DNA of 64,000 nt from CAWAXW01 sp963786155 (GCA_963786155.1 CAWAXW010000006.1:2666001-2730000), one strand, 5' to 3'. Shown: positions 1 to 8,237, counted from the first letter of the stretch. The notes: generated by a model from the letters alone, not told the origin. Translations and numbers: made by a program.

Positions 1-2266
1 CTCCACACGAGACGCTAAAGTCGAGGGGGTCCCCATCGGGATCGCTCGCTGTGTAGGTGTAGATCCTCGTCTGGCCTTCGTCGGCCTCATCGGGACCATC
101 GAGATCGATGGTGGGGCGCCGGGTCAGAGCGACCGTAGTCGGATCGGTTGCCCCATTGTTCGCCTTGTTGCTCTCTCCGCCGCCTCCTACGCTTGCCACG
201 TTCGTGACGCTGCTGGGCGCGTTGAGCGCGACGTCTACCGTCAACGTGATCGGCGGATAGGACTCACCGGCGTTCAAGCTGCCACTGCGAGTGCACTTCA
301 GCGAGCTCAACGTGCACGCCCATCCGGTCCCCGAGATCGAGCGCGCGGTGAGACCGGCGGGGAGCACATCGGTGACCGTCACCTCACTTCCGTCCGTCTG
401 GCCACCCCCGGAGTTCGTGACGGTGATCGTGTAGGCGGCGCCTGCCTGCCCCGGTTGGAATGGATCGCTGTGGGTCTTCGTGATCGTGAGATCGGGTACG
501 TCCTGTCCCCAACACTCGATCTGTCCAGTGGTCCGCCGCCCGCAGGTGTGCCACTCGCCCGCACTCAATTCGCTGAAAGCGCCGGTGGGAGGACTCGACT
601 GACCGTAGCGGTTGTCCCCCCAGCATCTAGCAACGCCGCTAGGGCGGAGCGCGCAGGTGTGAGAGCCCCCGGCTCTGACCTGCACGAACTCTCCGAGGTG
701 AGTACCGAATGTGTCGAACACCTGGCCGAAGCCGTTGAAACCCCAGCAGTCGACGAGGCCGTTCACGAGCAGCCCGCACGTGTGAAGGTCGCCAACGCTC
801 ACCTGGATGAACGGCCCTGCACGGTCCTGGGTTTCACCAAAGAGGTTGCGTCCCCAACAGTCGATGTCGCCGTTCGCGGCAAGCGCGCAGGCATGAGCCT
901 GAGCTGTGCTTACCTGGATGTAGACCCCGTGCTGGTCCTCTGCCCGACCGAAAGCGTTGTCGCCCCAACAATCGACGTTGGCGTCGGCGCGCAGTCCACA
1001 GCTGAAGAAGCCACCACGGGGAGCGCTGACCGATAGGAACGGACCGGTCTGGTCGTCGGCCTGGCCCTCGCTGTTGTACCCCCAGCACTCGACTTCCCCG
1101 TTGACGCGTACCGCACAGCTATGGACTCCCCCCGCACTCACTTGGGTGAATGGACCGGTCTGATCTTGCGCCTGACCCAACGAGTTGAGCCCCCAGCAGT
1201 CCGCAGAGCCGTTGTTCCGCAGCGCGCAGCTATAGGAGTTGCCTGCGTCCACGCTCGCGAAGGATCCAGTTCCATCGGCCGGACGGCCGGTGGTCAGTAA
1301 TCCCCAACATTCGACGGCCCCAGTGGTCAGCAGCCCGCAGTTGTGATGGCGCCCCGAAGTCACCTGCACGAAAGGCCCGGCGCGGTCATGGGTCCATGCG
1401 CCATTGTCGATTCCCCAACAGTCGACCGCACCATTAGCACGTAGTCCGCAGGCATGCTCTTGGCCCGCGCTTACTTGGAGGAAGGGCCCGACCTGATCGG
1501 GCTGGGGCCAGTACACGCTGGTTCGGCCCCAGCAGTCGATATTCCCAGTGGCACGGAGACCACAACCGAAGAGGTGGCCCTTTGCTACTTGGGTGATCGC
1601 TCCCGGGATCGGGTTATTGACCCCGAACGAGTAGTCGAAATTCTCATAGATGTGCTCACCCCAGCAATAGACCTCGCCGAACGCATCCACACCGCAGGTC
1701 TCGGTATCTCCCGAGGAGACCTGGACCCAGTGCGGGCCCGACTGGTCCTCTGCCTGGCCCATATAGCCGAATCCACCCACGGCAGCAGAAGGCAAGATCG
1801 GCCTACCCCAGCAGTCGATGTCGCCACCGGGTCGAACGCCGCACGTGTGAGAGTCGCCCGCGCTCAGCTGGACGAAGGTGGAACGGCTCGCGGGGGCCTG
1901 GCCCCACGTGTTTTCCCCCCAGCATTGCGCTTCGCCCGCGACGGTAAGAGCGCACGTGTGTCGGCCCCCCGCGCTCACCTGGATGAACTCGCCGGTCCTG
2001 TCGGCCGCTTGCCCGTGTTCGTTGATGCCCCAGCAATCGACGTTCCCCGCGGGTGTGATCAGACAGGTGTGCAATTCCCCCGCGTCCAGTGAGGCCGAGA
2101 CCGCACCTTCGACGGCGCCACTGGTGGGAGCCGCCTCACTTGCCCTGCCCGCCTTGGCATGCGCGGTACCCGAGCCAGACAGCAAAAGGATGCCGACACC
2201 GAGCGCGACGAGTGCGCCTATCCGGAGTGCGGGTACAGCTCGTGGCTCAGCCACCCGACCGCCCAC
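1..2266 (-). CDS. Secreted RCC1-repeat protein with DUF11 domain (partial, C-terminus off the window)
   Basis: Probable secreted or surface protein of unknown target. I chose the GTG start because an AAGGAG box lies 4 bases upstream; an in-frame ATG at 2329 lacks one. The first ~45 residues are a signal-like segment with a hydrophobic core (GALVALGVGILLL) ending near AHA. Then come about 14 RCC1-type repeats of ~37 residues, each closing on a C-W-G triplet (forward positions about 2028, 1917, 1805, 1659, 1528, 1413, 1299, 1190, 1079, 962, 854, 749, 618 and 507). RCC1 repeats usually form seven-bladed propellers, so two propellers are plausible. After them a DUF11-type beta-sandwich (DLTITK, TDVLPAGL) spans forward ~500-140, and a cadherin/Ig-like start (TASDPDGDPL) is cut by the edge. 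DUF11 modules commonly sit in cell-surface stalks. Plus-strand open frames here are shadows. Confidence 0.85.
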   Translation of the reverse strand, partial: MGGRVAEPRAVPALRIGALVALGVGILLLSGSGTAHAKAGRASEAAPTSGAVEGAVSASLDAGELHTCLITPAGNVDCWGINEHGQAADRTGEFIQVSAGGRHTCALTVAGEAQCWGENTWGQAPASRSTFVQLSAGDSHTCGVRPGGDIDCWGRPILPSAAVGGFGYMGQAEDQSGPHWVQVSSGDTETCGVDAFGEVYCWGEHIYENFDYSFGVNNPIPGAITQVAKGHLFGCGLRATGNIDCWGRTSVYWPQPDQVGPFLQVSAGQEHACGLRANGAVDCWGIDNGAWTHDRAGPFVQVTSGRHHNCGLLTTGAVECWGLLTTGRPADGTGSFASVDAGNSYSCALRNNGSADCWGLNSLGQAQDQTGPFTQVSAGGVHSCAVRVNGEVECWGYNSEGQADDQTGPFLSVSAPRGGFFSCGLRADANVDCWGDNAFGRAEDQHGVYIQVSTAQAHACALAANGDIDCWGRNLFGETQDRAGPFIQVSVGDLHTCGLLVNGLVDCWGFNGFGQVFDTFGTHLGEFVQVRAGGSHTCALRPSGVARCWGDNRYGQSSPPTGAFSELSAGEWHTCGRRTTGQIECWGQDVPDLTITKTHSDPFQPGQAGAAYTITVTNSGGGQTDGSEVTVTDVLPAGLTARSISGTGWACTLSSLKCTRSGSLNAGESYPPITLTVDVALNAPSSVTNVASVGGGGESNKANNGATDPTTVALTRRPTIDLDGPDEADEGQTRIYTYTASDPDGDPLDFSVSCG

Positions 2267-2363
2267 CTCGCTCCTTCCAGGAATATGCAAAGACGCCTCA
2301 GTGAACCACCAGGTTTTGCCATGCCCCATACGCAGAAATGCCTAGGGGGGAAGGAGGGTGAGT

Positions 2364-2394
2364 GTGTCGTGGCGCAAGACGCGAGCCACGACAC
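2364..2394 (-). terminator. Perfect 10-bp hairpin downstream of the RTX/TSP3 gene
   Basis: Arms GTGTCGTGGC and GCCACGACAC are perfectly complementary around an 11-base loop, starting 10 bases after the stop codon at 2404. No clear T-run follows, so it may be a weak terminator or an mRNA 3' stabiliser between the two minus-strand genes. Confidence 0.55.
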
Positions 2395-2403
2395 CCTCGA
2401 TCT

Positions 2404-5400
2404 TTAGGCTCGGTCGAAGCTCCTTGTCTTTGACTTCCCTCTCAGGCAGGTGGCCTCGATCCGGTCGGTATCGACGAACACCTTTCTATTGGTCCTGGCA
2501 TAGAAGCTGCCGGTCCTCGGCGCGACGACCCCATCCATAGACCAGGTGCCGTCCGAGCTGCTGCGAACCTTGCCGAGCATTTCGTTGGGTCCCACCACTT
2601 TCATGAACAGCTTCACCCAACGATTGGCGAAGCAGCCCGCGCGCTTCGAAATCACCCGGCCGTGGAACGGGTCGTTCGTGTCCTTGGAGAGCGTTACCCG
2701 CGGCTTGTGCGTGCTCGTCCCCAACACCTGGGTACATCCGGGCAGGCTCGGGTTCTCGGCGCATTCCGCCGCGCTCGGCGGGATCGTCTCGGTGGGTGTC
2801 GGCTCCGGGCTCGGGAGCTGTGGCCCCGGATCCGCAGGCGGTGGCGGGGGTGGAGGTGGCGGTGGTGGTGGCGGAGGTGGCGGGGGGGGTGGCGGTCCGA
2901 AACCCCCCGGCACGAACGGCGGATTGAACACGGGATCGCAAACGTCGCCCAAGCCATCTCCGTCGGAGTCGATCTGCGTTGGGTTGGGGAGGCCCGGACA
3001 GTTGTCCACGGGGACGGCGACGCCATCCCCGTCCGGATCGTTACAGCCGCTGTCGGCCGCGTCGGTGTTGCCATCCCCATCGTTGTCGAGGATGTCCAGG
3101 CAGTCATCCAAGCCTAGGAAGCCGTTGCCGTTACCCGGGGACCCTTCGGTGTCGCAGGCATCCCCGACTCCGTCGCCATCGGCGTCGGCCTGTCCCGTGT
3201 TGGCCGCGTTGGGACAGTTATCCGAACCGTCGGGGACCGTGTCTGTGTCGGTGTCGCAGGCCGCGACCGTGTTCGATGGGTTACAGGGATCGGCGTCGTC
3301 GGGATCGGTGACGTTGGGGTCGCCGTCGCCGTCGAGGTCACCGTTGGGGCCGTCGTTGTCGTCGGCATCACATTCGTCGCCGAGCCCGTCGCCGTCGGCG
3401 TCGGCCTGGCTCGAGTTGGAGTCGGTGGGACAGTTGTCTACTCCGTCGAGCACCCCGTCGCCGTCGTCGTCGTCACAATCGGTGTCGGTGCCGTCGGTGT
3501 CTCCGTCGGCGTCGTTGTCGACCGCGTCGGTGCAGTCGTCTGCTCCCGCGGTGCCGTTGGTGTTGCCCGGACCCCCTTCGGTGTCACACGCATCCCCGAA
3601 CCCGTCGCCGTCGGCATTGGCCTGACCGGTGTTGGAGGTGTTGGGGCAGTTGTCCGAGCCGTCCGGGACCGTGTCTGTGTCGGAGTCGCAGGCCGCGACC
3701 GTGTTCGATGGGTTACAGGGGTCGGAGTCGTCGGGGTCGGTGACGTTGGGATCGCCGTCGCCGTCGAGGTCACCGTTGGGGCCGTCGTTGTCGTCGGGAT
3801 CACATTCGTCGCCGAGCCCGTCGCCGTCGGCGTCGGCCTGCCCCGAGTTGGAGTCGGTGGGGCAGTTGTCGACCCCGTCGAGCACGCCGTCACTGTCGTC
3901 GTCGTCACAATCGGTGTCGGTGCCGTCGGTGTCTCCGTCGGCGTCGTTGTCGACCGTGTCGGTGCAGTCGTCTGCTCCCGCGGTGCCGTTGGTGTTGCCC
4001 GGACCCCCTTCGGTGTCACAGTCATCTCCGAACCCGTCGCCGTCGGCATCGGCCTGACCGGTGTTGGAGGCGTTGGGGCAGTTGTCCGAGCCGTCGGGGA
4101 CCGTGTCTCCGTCGGTATCGCAGGCCGCGACCGTGTTCGATGGGTTACAGGGGTCGGCGTCGTCGGGGTCGGACACATTGGGCTCGCCGTCGGAGTCGAG
4201 GTCCCCGTTGGGACCGTCGTTGTCGTCGGCATCACATTCGTCGCCGAGCCCGTCGCCGTCGGCATCGGCCTGCCCCGAATTGGAGTCGGTGGGGCAGTTG
4301 TCGACCCCGTCGAGCACCCCGTCGCCGTCGTCGTCGTCGCAGCCATTGTCGGCCGCGTCCGTATCACCATCGCCGTCGTTGTCGGCACTATCGGTGCAGT
4401 TATCGGCACCGCCGACGCCGTTGAGGGTCCCAGGGGGTCCCTCGCTGTCGGTCGCGTTCGGAATCCCGTCACCATCCGCATCCGCGGGGGTGCCTTCGCA
4501 GTTCGTAACCAAATTGGATCCACCGTCGGCATCGCAGATGTCGTAGTCCGGGCCCCCATCGAACGGATTGTCGTTCCCGCTACCGCCGATGAGGATGTCG
4601 TTCCCGGCGCCGGCCGAGACCTTGTTGCCGCCGGCACCGACATCGATGTCGTCGTTGCCGGCACCGCCTGTTACGTCGTCGTTGCCGTTGAGACCGACAT
4701 ATGTGTTGGTTCCGTCACCGGTGACAACCGTGTTCCCTCCGGCTCCCGCTTCGATGTCGTCGTTGCCGGTCCCGGTCGTGATGTTGTCGTTGCCACTGCC
4801 TCCGTCGACGACGTTGGTGCCATCACCGGCTTTGATCGTGTTGCCCCCGGCTCCGGCATTGATGACGTCGTTACCGCCAAGGGTGTCGATGTTGTCGTTG
4901 CCGCTGCCCGAATCGATCTCGTTATCGCCGGCTCCGGCGTCGATGATGTTGCTACCTGCTCCGGCATCGATGTCGTCCTTGGCGGCTCCGGTGGTGATCG
5001 TGTCGTTGCCCGATCCACCGGTGATGACGTTCAACCCCTCCCCGGCGTCGGTCGTGTTGGAGTCGTCGCCCGCATCGATCACGTCCGGGCCACCCAGGGT
5101 GAAGATCTGATCGCTACCCGCGTCGGCCTCGATGTGATTCGTGCCGGCGTTGGCATCGATCGTGTCCGCTCCACCGCCGGAGAAGATGTTGTCGTCGCCG
5201 GTGCCGGTGGTGATCTGGTCGTTGCCGCTTCCGGTGACGATGCAGTCGTGTCCGCCGAGAACTCCGAGCACGGTGTTCGCGCCTGCGAGATCGTTTATGT
5301 AGTCGTTCCCAGCTGTGCCTAGGTACGCATCGTTCCCCGCAGTGTTCCCGTCGGTGGGCTCGATCTCGTTATAGGGGGCGTCGTTACATTCCGCGGGCGC

Positions 5401-5487
5401 GGGGGGGTGGGCAGCAAGAGCCCCCGTCGGCACCATCAGGGTTACAAGTGAAAGGACTCCCAGTACGGCAAGCAGGCGTGTGCGCAC
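2404..5487 (-). CDS. Secreted RTX-like and thrombospondin type 3 repeat protein
   Basis: Large (1027 aa) acidic, probably calcium-binding exported protein. The GTG start has an AGAGGAG box 6 bases upstream. Residues 1-25 are a signal peptide ending ALA. Residues ~45-330 are degenerate hemolysin-type repeats (GNDxIxxGxG, GAGxN), which in RTX proteins bind Ca2+ as beta-rolls. Residues ~335-860 are TSP3-type repeats (DxDGDGxxDxxDNCP), again Ca2+ ligands, here spread by a 432-bp tandem duplication. About 20 consecutive prolines follow (~870-890), then a ~95-residue C-terminal domain with two cysteines (GRVISKRAGC ... EATCL). That domain resembles the C-terminus of the BNR protein at 40997-43600. 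No catalytic domain is visible, so a structural or adhesive role is inferred. The next gene upstream, on the same strand, is a response regulator. Confidence 0.85.
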   Translation of the reverse strand: MRTRLLAVLGVLSLVTLMVPTGALAAHPPAPAECNDAPYNEIEPTDGNTAGNDAYLGTAGNDYINDLAGANTVLGVLGGHDCIVTGSGNDQITTGTGDDNIFSGGGADTIDANAGTNHIEADAGSDQIFTLGGPDVIDAGDDSNTTDAGEGLNVITGGSGNDTITTGAAKDDIDAGAGSNIIDAGAGDNEIDSGSGNDNIDTLGGNDVINAGAGGNTIKAGDGTNVVDGGSGNDNITTGTGNDDIEAGAGGNTVVTGDGTNTYVGLNGNDDVTGGAGNDDIDVGAGGNKVSAGAGNDILIGGSGNDNPFDGGPDYDICDADGGSNLVTNCEGTPADADGDGIPNATDSEGPPGTLNGVGGADNCTDSADNDGDGDTDAADNGCDDDDGDGVLDGVDNCPTDSNSGQADADGDGLGDECDADDNDGPNGDLDSDGEPNVSDPDDADPCNPSNTVAACDTDGDTVPDGSDNCPNASNTGQADADGDGFGDDCDTEGGPGNTNGTAGADDCTDTVDNDADGDTDGTDTDCDDDDSDGVLDGVDNCPTDSNSGQADADGDGLGDECDPDDNDGPNGDLDGDGDPNVTDPDDSDPCNPSNTVAACDSDTDTVPDGSDNCPNTSNTGQANADGDGFGDACDTEGGPGNTNGTAGADDCTDAVDNDADGDTDGTDTDCDDDDGDGVLDGVDNCPTDSNSSQADADGDGLGDECDADDNDGPNGDLDGDGDPNVTDPDDADPCNPSNTVAACDTDTDTVPDGSDNCPNAANTGQADADGDGVGDACDTEGSPGNGNGFLGLDDCLDILDNDGDGNTDAADSGCNDPDGDGVAVPVDNCPGLPNPTQIDSDGDGLGDVCDPVFNPPFVPGGFGPPPPPPPPPPPPPPPPPPPPADPGPQLPSPEPTPTETIPPSAAECAENPSLPGCTQVLGTSTHKPRVTLSKDTNDPFHGRVISKRAGCFANRWVKLFMKVVGPNEMLGKVRSSSDGTWSMDGVVAPRTGSFYARTNRKVFVDTDRIEATCLRGKSKTRSFDRA
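2836..2893. repeat. Low-complexity GGN tract encoding polyproline
   Basis: A GGT/GGC/GGG run on the plus strand encodes about 20 consecutive prolines in the minus-strand RTX/TSP3 protein, as a rigid linker before its C-terminal domain. It includes eight consecutive G, so it is prone to length change or sequencing error. Confidence 0.8.
3150..4345. repeat. 432-bp tandem repeat, about 2.8 copies, in the TSP3 region
   Basis: Identical landmarks recur at exactly 432-bp spacing: CACATTCGTCGCC at 3369, 3801 and 4233, and the GTGTTCGATGGGTTACAGG block near 3270, 3702 and 4134. Each unit codes for 144 residues (a set of TSP3 repeats). The third copy diverges after about 4330. Confidence 0.85.
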
Positions 5488-5603
5488 GATTTACTCCTCT
5501 GTGGCGGGACGACTACTCAGCGTCTCCACTTGCTTCGAGGAAAACAATGGCAATTAGTGAGCAGAGGGCGTTGAATTCCCTCAACGCGAAGACGGATAGG
5601 TCT

Positions 5604-6269
5604 TTATCGGCCCTTTATGACGCGCACGGCGGCGGCCCGATCGACAACGTCCAGCTTCTTGAGCAGTGCTGAGATGTGGCTGCGGATCGTTCCGGCCTCG
5701 ACGAACAAACGGTCCGCGATCGCGGCGGTCGAAATGCCTTCGGCCATCATCTGAAGCACTTCCCACTCGCGCGGCGTGAGCTCGACGCGCCCGTTGCCCG
5801 TGTCGACTGCGCGCCGGCGGCCTTCCCGGATCCGGAACTCGGTGAGCAAGCGACCTGTGAGCGAACGAGGAAGCGTGGCCTCCCCCATCGCCGCAGCGCG
5901 CACCGTGCGCGGCAGGGAGTCGGGATCGAGGTCCTTGATCAAGTAGCCGGTCGCGCCGGCGAGCAGCGCATCGATCAGGTTCTCGTCGTCGTCGGCGACG
6001 GTGAGCATGACCACGACGGTGTCGGGGACCAAGCGTGTGATCTTGCCCGCGGCCCATATCCCATTGCCCGGCATGTCGATATCAAGGAGGCAGACGTCGG
6101 GTTCTTCTCTCTTGGCGGTTTGGATCGCCTCCACGGCGGTCTCGACTTGAGCGACCACCACGAACCCATCGTCCTCGAGGGCGAACGCGACCCCAGCCCG
6201 CGTCGGCGCGTGGTCGTCTGCTATTAAGACCGAGATGGCGTGATTGTTACCGAACGTGTGCGGGGCCAG
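5604..6269 (-). CDS. NarL/LuxR-family response regulator
   Basis: Two-component transcription factor. The receiver domain shows the acidic pair in VLIADDH, the phospho-acceptor Asp in CLLDIDMPG, the conserved Thr/Ser in VVMLTVAD and the Lys in YLIKD. The C-terminal LuxR helix-turn-helix reads LTPREWEVLQMMAEG ... IADRLFVEAGTIRSHISALLKKL. The first ordinary start is GTG at 6161, but that would delete the first strand and the acidic pair. The frame stays open upstream to a TGA, and the only candidate there is CTG at 6269, with AAGGGA seven bases before it, giving 221 aa. Either a CTG start or a sequence error near 6250 is likely. No histidine kinase gene is adjacent (orphan). The RTX/TSP3 gene lies downstream on the same strand and is a possible target (inference). 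Confidence 0.85.
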   Translation of the reverse strand: MAPHTFGNNHAISVLIADDHAPTRAGVAFALEDDGFVVVAQVETAVEAIQTAKREEPDVCLLDIDMPGNGIWAAGKITRLVPDTVVVMLTVADDDENLIDALLAGATGYLIKDLDPDSLPRTVRAAAMGEATLPRSLTGRLLTEFRIREGRRRAVDTGNGRVELTPREWEVLQMMAEGISTAAIADRLFVEAGTIRSHISALLKKLDVVDRAAAVRVIKGR

Positions 6270-6491
6270 TCGATATTCCCTTCAACGCGCCCGCCCCTGC
6301 GGCAACCTAGCATTCGGTGGAGTTAACGGCGGTAGTCACGGAACCCGTTTCTGTTCCCCAGTTCGCGTTCATCCGATTGAGTTCTATTTGCACCACTGCG
6401 TAAAAGCATTGTAACGACGTGCAAACGGCGAGACGGCCGCACGCTAACGAGTAGATAACAAATCATGAGCCCATCGGCTGAGCGAATCGGC

Positions 6492-6899
6492 TTATCGTGC
6501 CGGTCGAGCTCGAGAGATGGTGTGCTTGAGAACCATCCATCCGGCAAGAGCCACGACCGCGCCTGCCGCGTTGAGGCCCGCATCACCGAGAGAAGGTCCC
6601 CTATTCGTCGCTCCTTGCACGCCTTCGATCACGATGCCAACTGAAGTGAGGCCGGCAACGATGGCCACGCCCGCGCGCGGCCACCTCCCCGCGCCCGTTA
6701 GAGGGTTCCACACGGCAGCCCACAACAACGAGAAGGCAACGATCATGTACACGACCGGATGCATCTGGGTGTGGACCGCTCGCATAGCGCTCGGGATCGT
6801 TTGGGTCGGGAGCAAAGAAAGCAAGATCCCGGCCGCGCCCACGGTGACGGCCACCATGTACGCGTACTTCTTCGACACACGACTCGGAAAGCGGATCAT
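6492..6899 (-). CDS. VanZ-like family membrane protein
   Basis: 135-aa integral membrane protein with about four hydrophobic segments: ~14-31, ~47-64, ~75-92 and ~106-124. It carries the family signature of small polar residues between helices: HPVVYMIVAFSLLWA, then IEGVQG, R, SLGDAGLNAAGAVV. Some VanZ proteins give low-level teicoplanin resistance, but most are of unknown function in the envelope, and no glycopeptide genes are nearby. The ~220-bp spaces on both sides hold no gene I can support. Confidence 0.75.
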   Translation of the reverse strand: MIRFPSRVSKKYAYMVAVTVGAAGILLSLLPTQTIPSAMRAVHTQMHPVVYMIVAFSLLWAAVWNPLTGAGRWPRAGVAIVAGLTSVGIVIEGVQGATNRGPSLGDAGLNAAGAVVALAGWMVLKHTISRARPAR

Positions 6900-7124
6900 C
6901 GAGTCAGCTTAGAGGTTGAACTGTCTCTTACATAGAGGCATCGAGCGCTCTCGCTACGTCACAGCCTGGTCCGCTTGTCGCGCGCGCGTCAACACGCTGC
7001 GCGCGTGCAGGAAAAGATTCACGGAGATTTCTCCCTCGAATGTTTGTTTTCGTGCATAACCCTTCCAAAACGGGTGATAGACCCAATAAGGAACTCGCGG
7101 CGCCATCTAGCCAAGGGGGCGGAC

Positions 7125-7517
7125 ATGGACTTAAGAGCGAAGCTCGAGAGGACAGCATTCTTCTCGATTGTGATCGCGTTGATCGTTGCGATGATCGTCG
7201 CGTTCTACGCAGCCCAGCCGAACCCCGCTCGTCTCGACGAGGACGAAGCGATCACTACCAAGCTGCTATCCGGCGGTGAGGATGACGACGATGGTGACGG
7301 TGAAGACTCTGGCAGCAGTGGGGGTCACGGAGGCGGGGGTCACAGTGGCGGCGGCTCTGGCAGCGGCGGTAGCAGCGGCGGCGGCAGCGACTCTGGTGAA
7401 GACACAGATGACGATGAGCCCGGCGGCGGCTATGGGACCGTGGACAGCGGCGACAGCGACAGCGGCTCCGGCCACGGTGGTGGCAGCGGTGGCGGTTCTG
7501 GCAACAGCGATTCGTAA
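7125..7517 (+). CDS. Single-pass membrane protein with acidic Gly/Ser-rich tail (paralogue of 25236-25619)
   Basis: 130 aa from an ATG preceded by AAGGGGG. I do not recognise a named family. Residues 1-11 are basic and amphipathic (RAKLERTAFF), ~12-30 are one transmembrane helix (IALIVAMIVAFYAA), and then comes a short linker with the motif DEAITTKLL. The rest is disordered: Asp/Glu runs, Gly/Ser/His repeats and a late motif GGYGTVDS. The gene at 25236 has the same layout and the same three motifs, so the pair brackets the start and middle of the exopolysaccharide locus. The N-in orientation with an exported acidic tail is predicted. A role in the surface matrix or in the polysaccharide machinery is inference only. 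A hairpin terminator follows. Confidence 0.75.
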   Translation: MDLRAKLERTAFFSIVIALIVAMIVAFYAAQPNPARLDEDEAITTKLLSGGEDDDDGDGEDSGSSGGHGGGGHSGGGSGSGGSSGGGSDSGEDTDDDEPGGGYGTVDSGDSDSGSGHGGGSGGGSGNSDS

Positions 7518-7541
7518 GAAGTGCCCCTGAAGGAAGAGCAG

Positions 7542-7567
7542 ATGGGCCCCCGATATCGAGGGCCCAT
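7542..7567 (+). terminator. Hairpin terminator between convergent genes
   Basis: ATGGGCCC and GGGCCCAT form an 8-bp stem around a loop containing CGATATCG, followed by TGCTTTGT. It lies 25 bases after the membrane-protein stop and before the 3' end of the opposing gene at 7601, so it could serve both. Confidence 0.7.
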
Positions 7568-7600
7568 TGCTTTGTCCGTAACCGCGCGGGAGGAGCGCGG

Positions 7601-8020
7601 TTACTTCATCTTGAAACAGAGTGTCTTGAGTCTTGCTTCGTCGACCTTCAGATGAACCTTCCAGGCTCCCTCGCGCTCGCTTGCGGCCGACCCGGGCGAC
7701 ACATCCACACCGCAGCGGTAGGTGCCGGATCCTTTGAAAGCGAAGTCGCAACGGGCCCAGAGGACATTGCCGTTGCCCTTCTTGCGCGGCGCCCTCACGA
7801 CGATGTGGACATCGCCGGCCTCGGCGTCGTCGATCTGACCCTCGAACCACATCACATCGTCGGAAGTCGTGGAATTGAGAACGGCCTCGGGCTCGGCCGC
7901 GATCGCGCGGGGAGCGATAGCGAGTACTACAAGGAAGACAGCGGAGAGGACCATCGCCACCTTGCGAACGGCCCCTTGGTCCCTCAGCGAGGGGCCTCGG
8001 TCGTCGAACGAACCAGTCAC
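7601..8020 (-). CDS. Small secreted protein under a GEMM riboswitch
   Basis: 139 aa, family not recognised. The GTG start at 8020 has an AAGGGAGG box 7 bases upstream; a longer frame back to 8056 would run through the riboswitch. The N-terminal ~22 residues are cytoplasmic, ~23-45 hydrophobic (VLSAVFLVVLAIA), with possible cleavage near AIAAEP. The mature ~95 residues look like a small beta-sandwich: FEGQIDD, DVHIVVRAP, WARCDFAFKGSGTYRCGVDVSP, WKVHLKV. They contain three cysteines, two of which may pair. No catalytic motif is seen. The riboswitch directly upstream suggests its synthesis follows a cyclic dinucleotide signal, as known for many secreted matrix or adhesion proteins (inference). 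Confidence 0.75.
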   Translation of the reverse strand: MTGSFDDRGPSLRDQGAVRKVAMVLSAVFLVVLAIAPRAIAAEPEAVLNSTTSDDVMWFEGQIDDAEAGDVHIVVRAPRKKGNGNVLWARCDFAFKGSGTYRCGVDVSPGSAASEREGAWKVHLKVDEARLKTLCFKMK

Positions 8021-8034
8021 CTGAGAACCTCCCT

Positions 8035-8104
8035 TTCGGCAGCCCGGCTGACCCACTGGGTCCCGTGGCTTTGCGCCCCCGCCTCGCGACGGGTTTGCCT
8101 TTAT
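8035..8104 (-). promoter_or_regulatory. GEMM-I type (cyclic di-GMP / cGAMP) riboswitch aptamer
   Basis: Read on the minus strand, the 5' UTR of the 7601-8020 gene shows the hallmarks in order: AAAGGCAAACC, a P2 stem CCCGTC/GGCGGG closed by a GCGA (GNRA) tetraloop, GGGCGCAAAGCC, a P3 stem, a receptor-like AGCCGGG, and closing TGCC pairing with the opening GGCA. The AAGGGAGG ribosome site follows the closing helix by two to three bases, so control is probably at translation initiation. The base before GGCAAACC is A, where the Vc2 c-di-GMP aptamer has G20; an A there is a reported feature of 3',3'-cGAMP-responsive GEMM-Ib members. Ligand identity is therefore open. Confidence 0.85.
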
Positions 8105-8218
8105 CGAGGACGTCCCATGCGTCCTTCCATTGAGTTATCGGCGCTCGGTCAGGTAACTGGAGCCCCCAAGCGGGTGGAATCCGAAACCCCCCAAGCAGAT
8201 GTGTGCGAGGGTTACCGG

Positions 8219-8237
8219 GTCATTAATGACTAGTCAT
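8219..8237. promoter_or_regulatory. Operator-like site: three alternating 5-bp half-sites
   Basis: GTCAT-TA-ATGAC-TA-GTCAT forms two overlapping perfect 12-bp palindromes (GTCATTAATGAC and ATGACTAGTCAT). It lies ~100 bp upstream of the AbrB-type gene and ~115 bp upstream of the riboswitch, in a divergent intergenic region. Binding by a dimeric regulator, possibly the AbrB-type protein itself, is inferred. Confidence 0.5.

Noticed and set aside
455..2345. Plus-strand frames of 155-212 aa
   Set aside because: The minus strand of the same DNA gives a regular run of CWG-ending RCC1 repeats; these frames are its mirror.
3150..4345. Possible CRISPR array from regular repeats
   Set aside because: The period is 432 bp and fully coding; no short repeat-spacer pattern and no cas genes anywhere in the window.
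3438..4664. 408-aa Thr/Pro-rich minus-strand frame and several Ser-rich plus-strand frames
   Set aside because: Shadows of the GC-biased TSP3 repeats in other frames. The 1027-aa frame has a signal peptide and coherent domains.
6323..6586. 87-aa minus-strand frame downstream of the VanZ-like gene
   Set aside because: It overlaps the end of the VanZ-like gene in another frame, has no ribosome site and no recognisable features.
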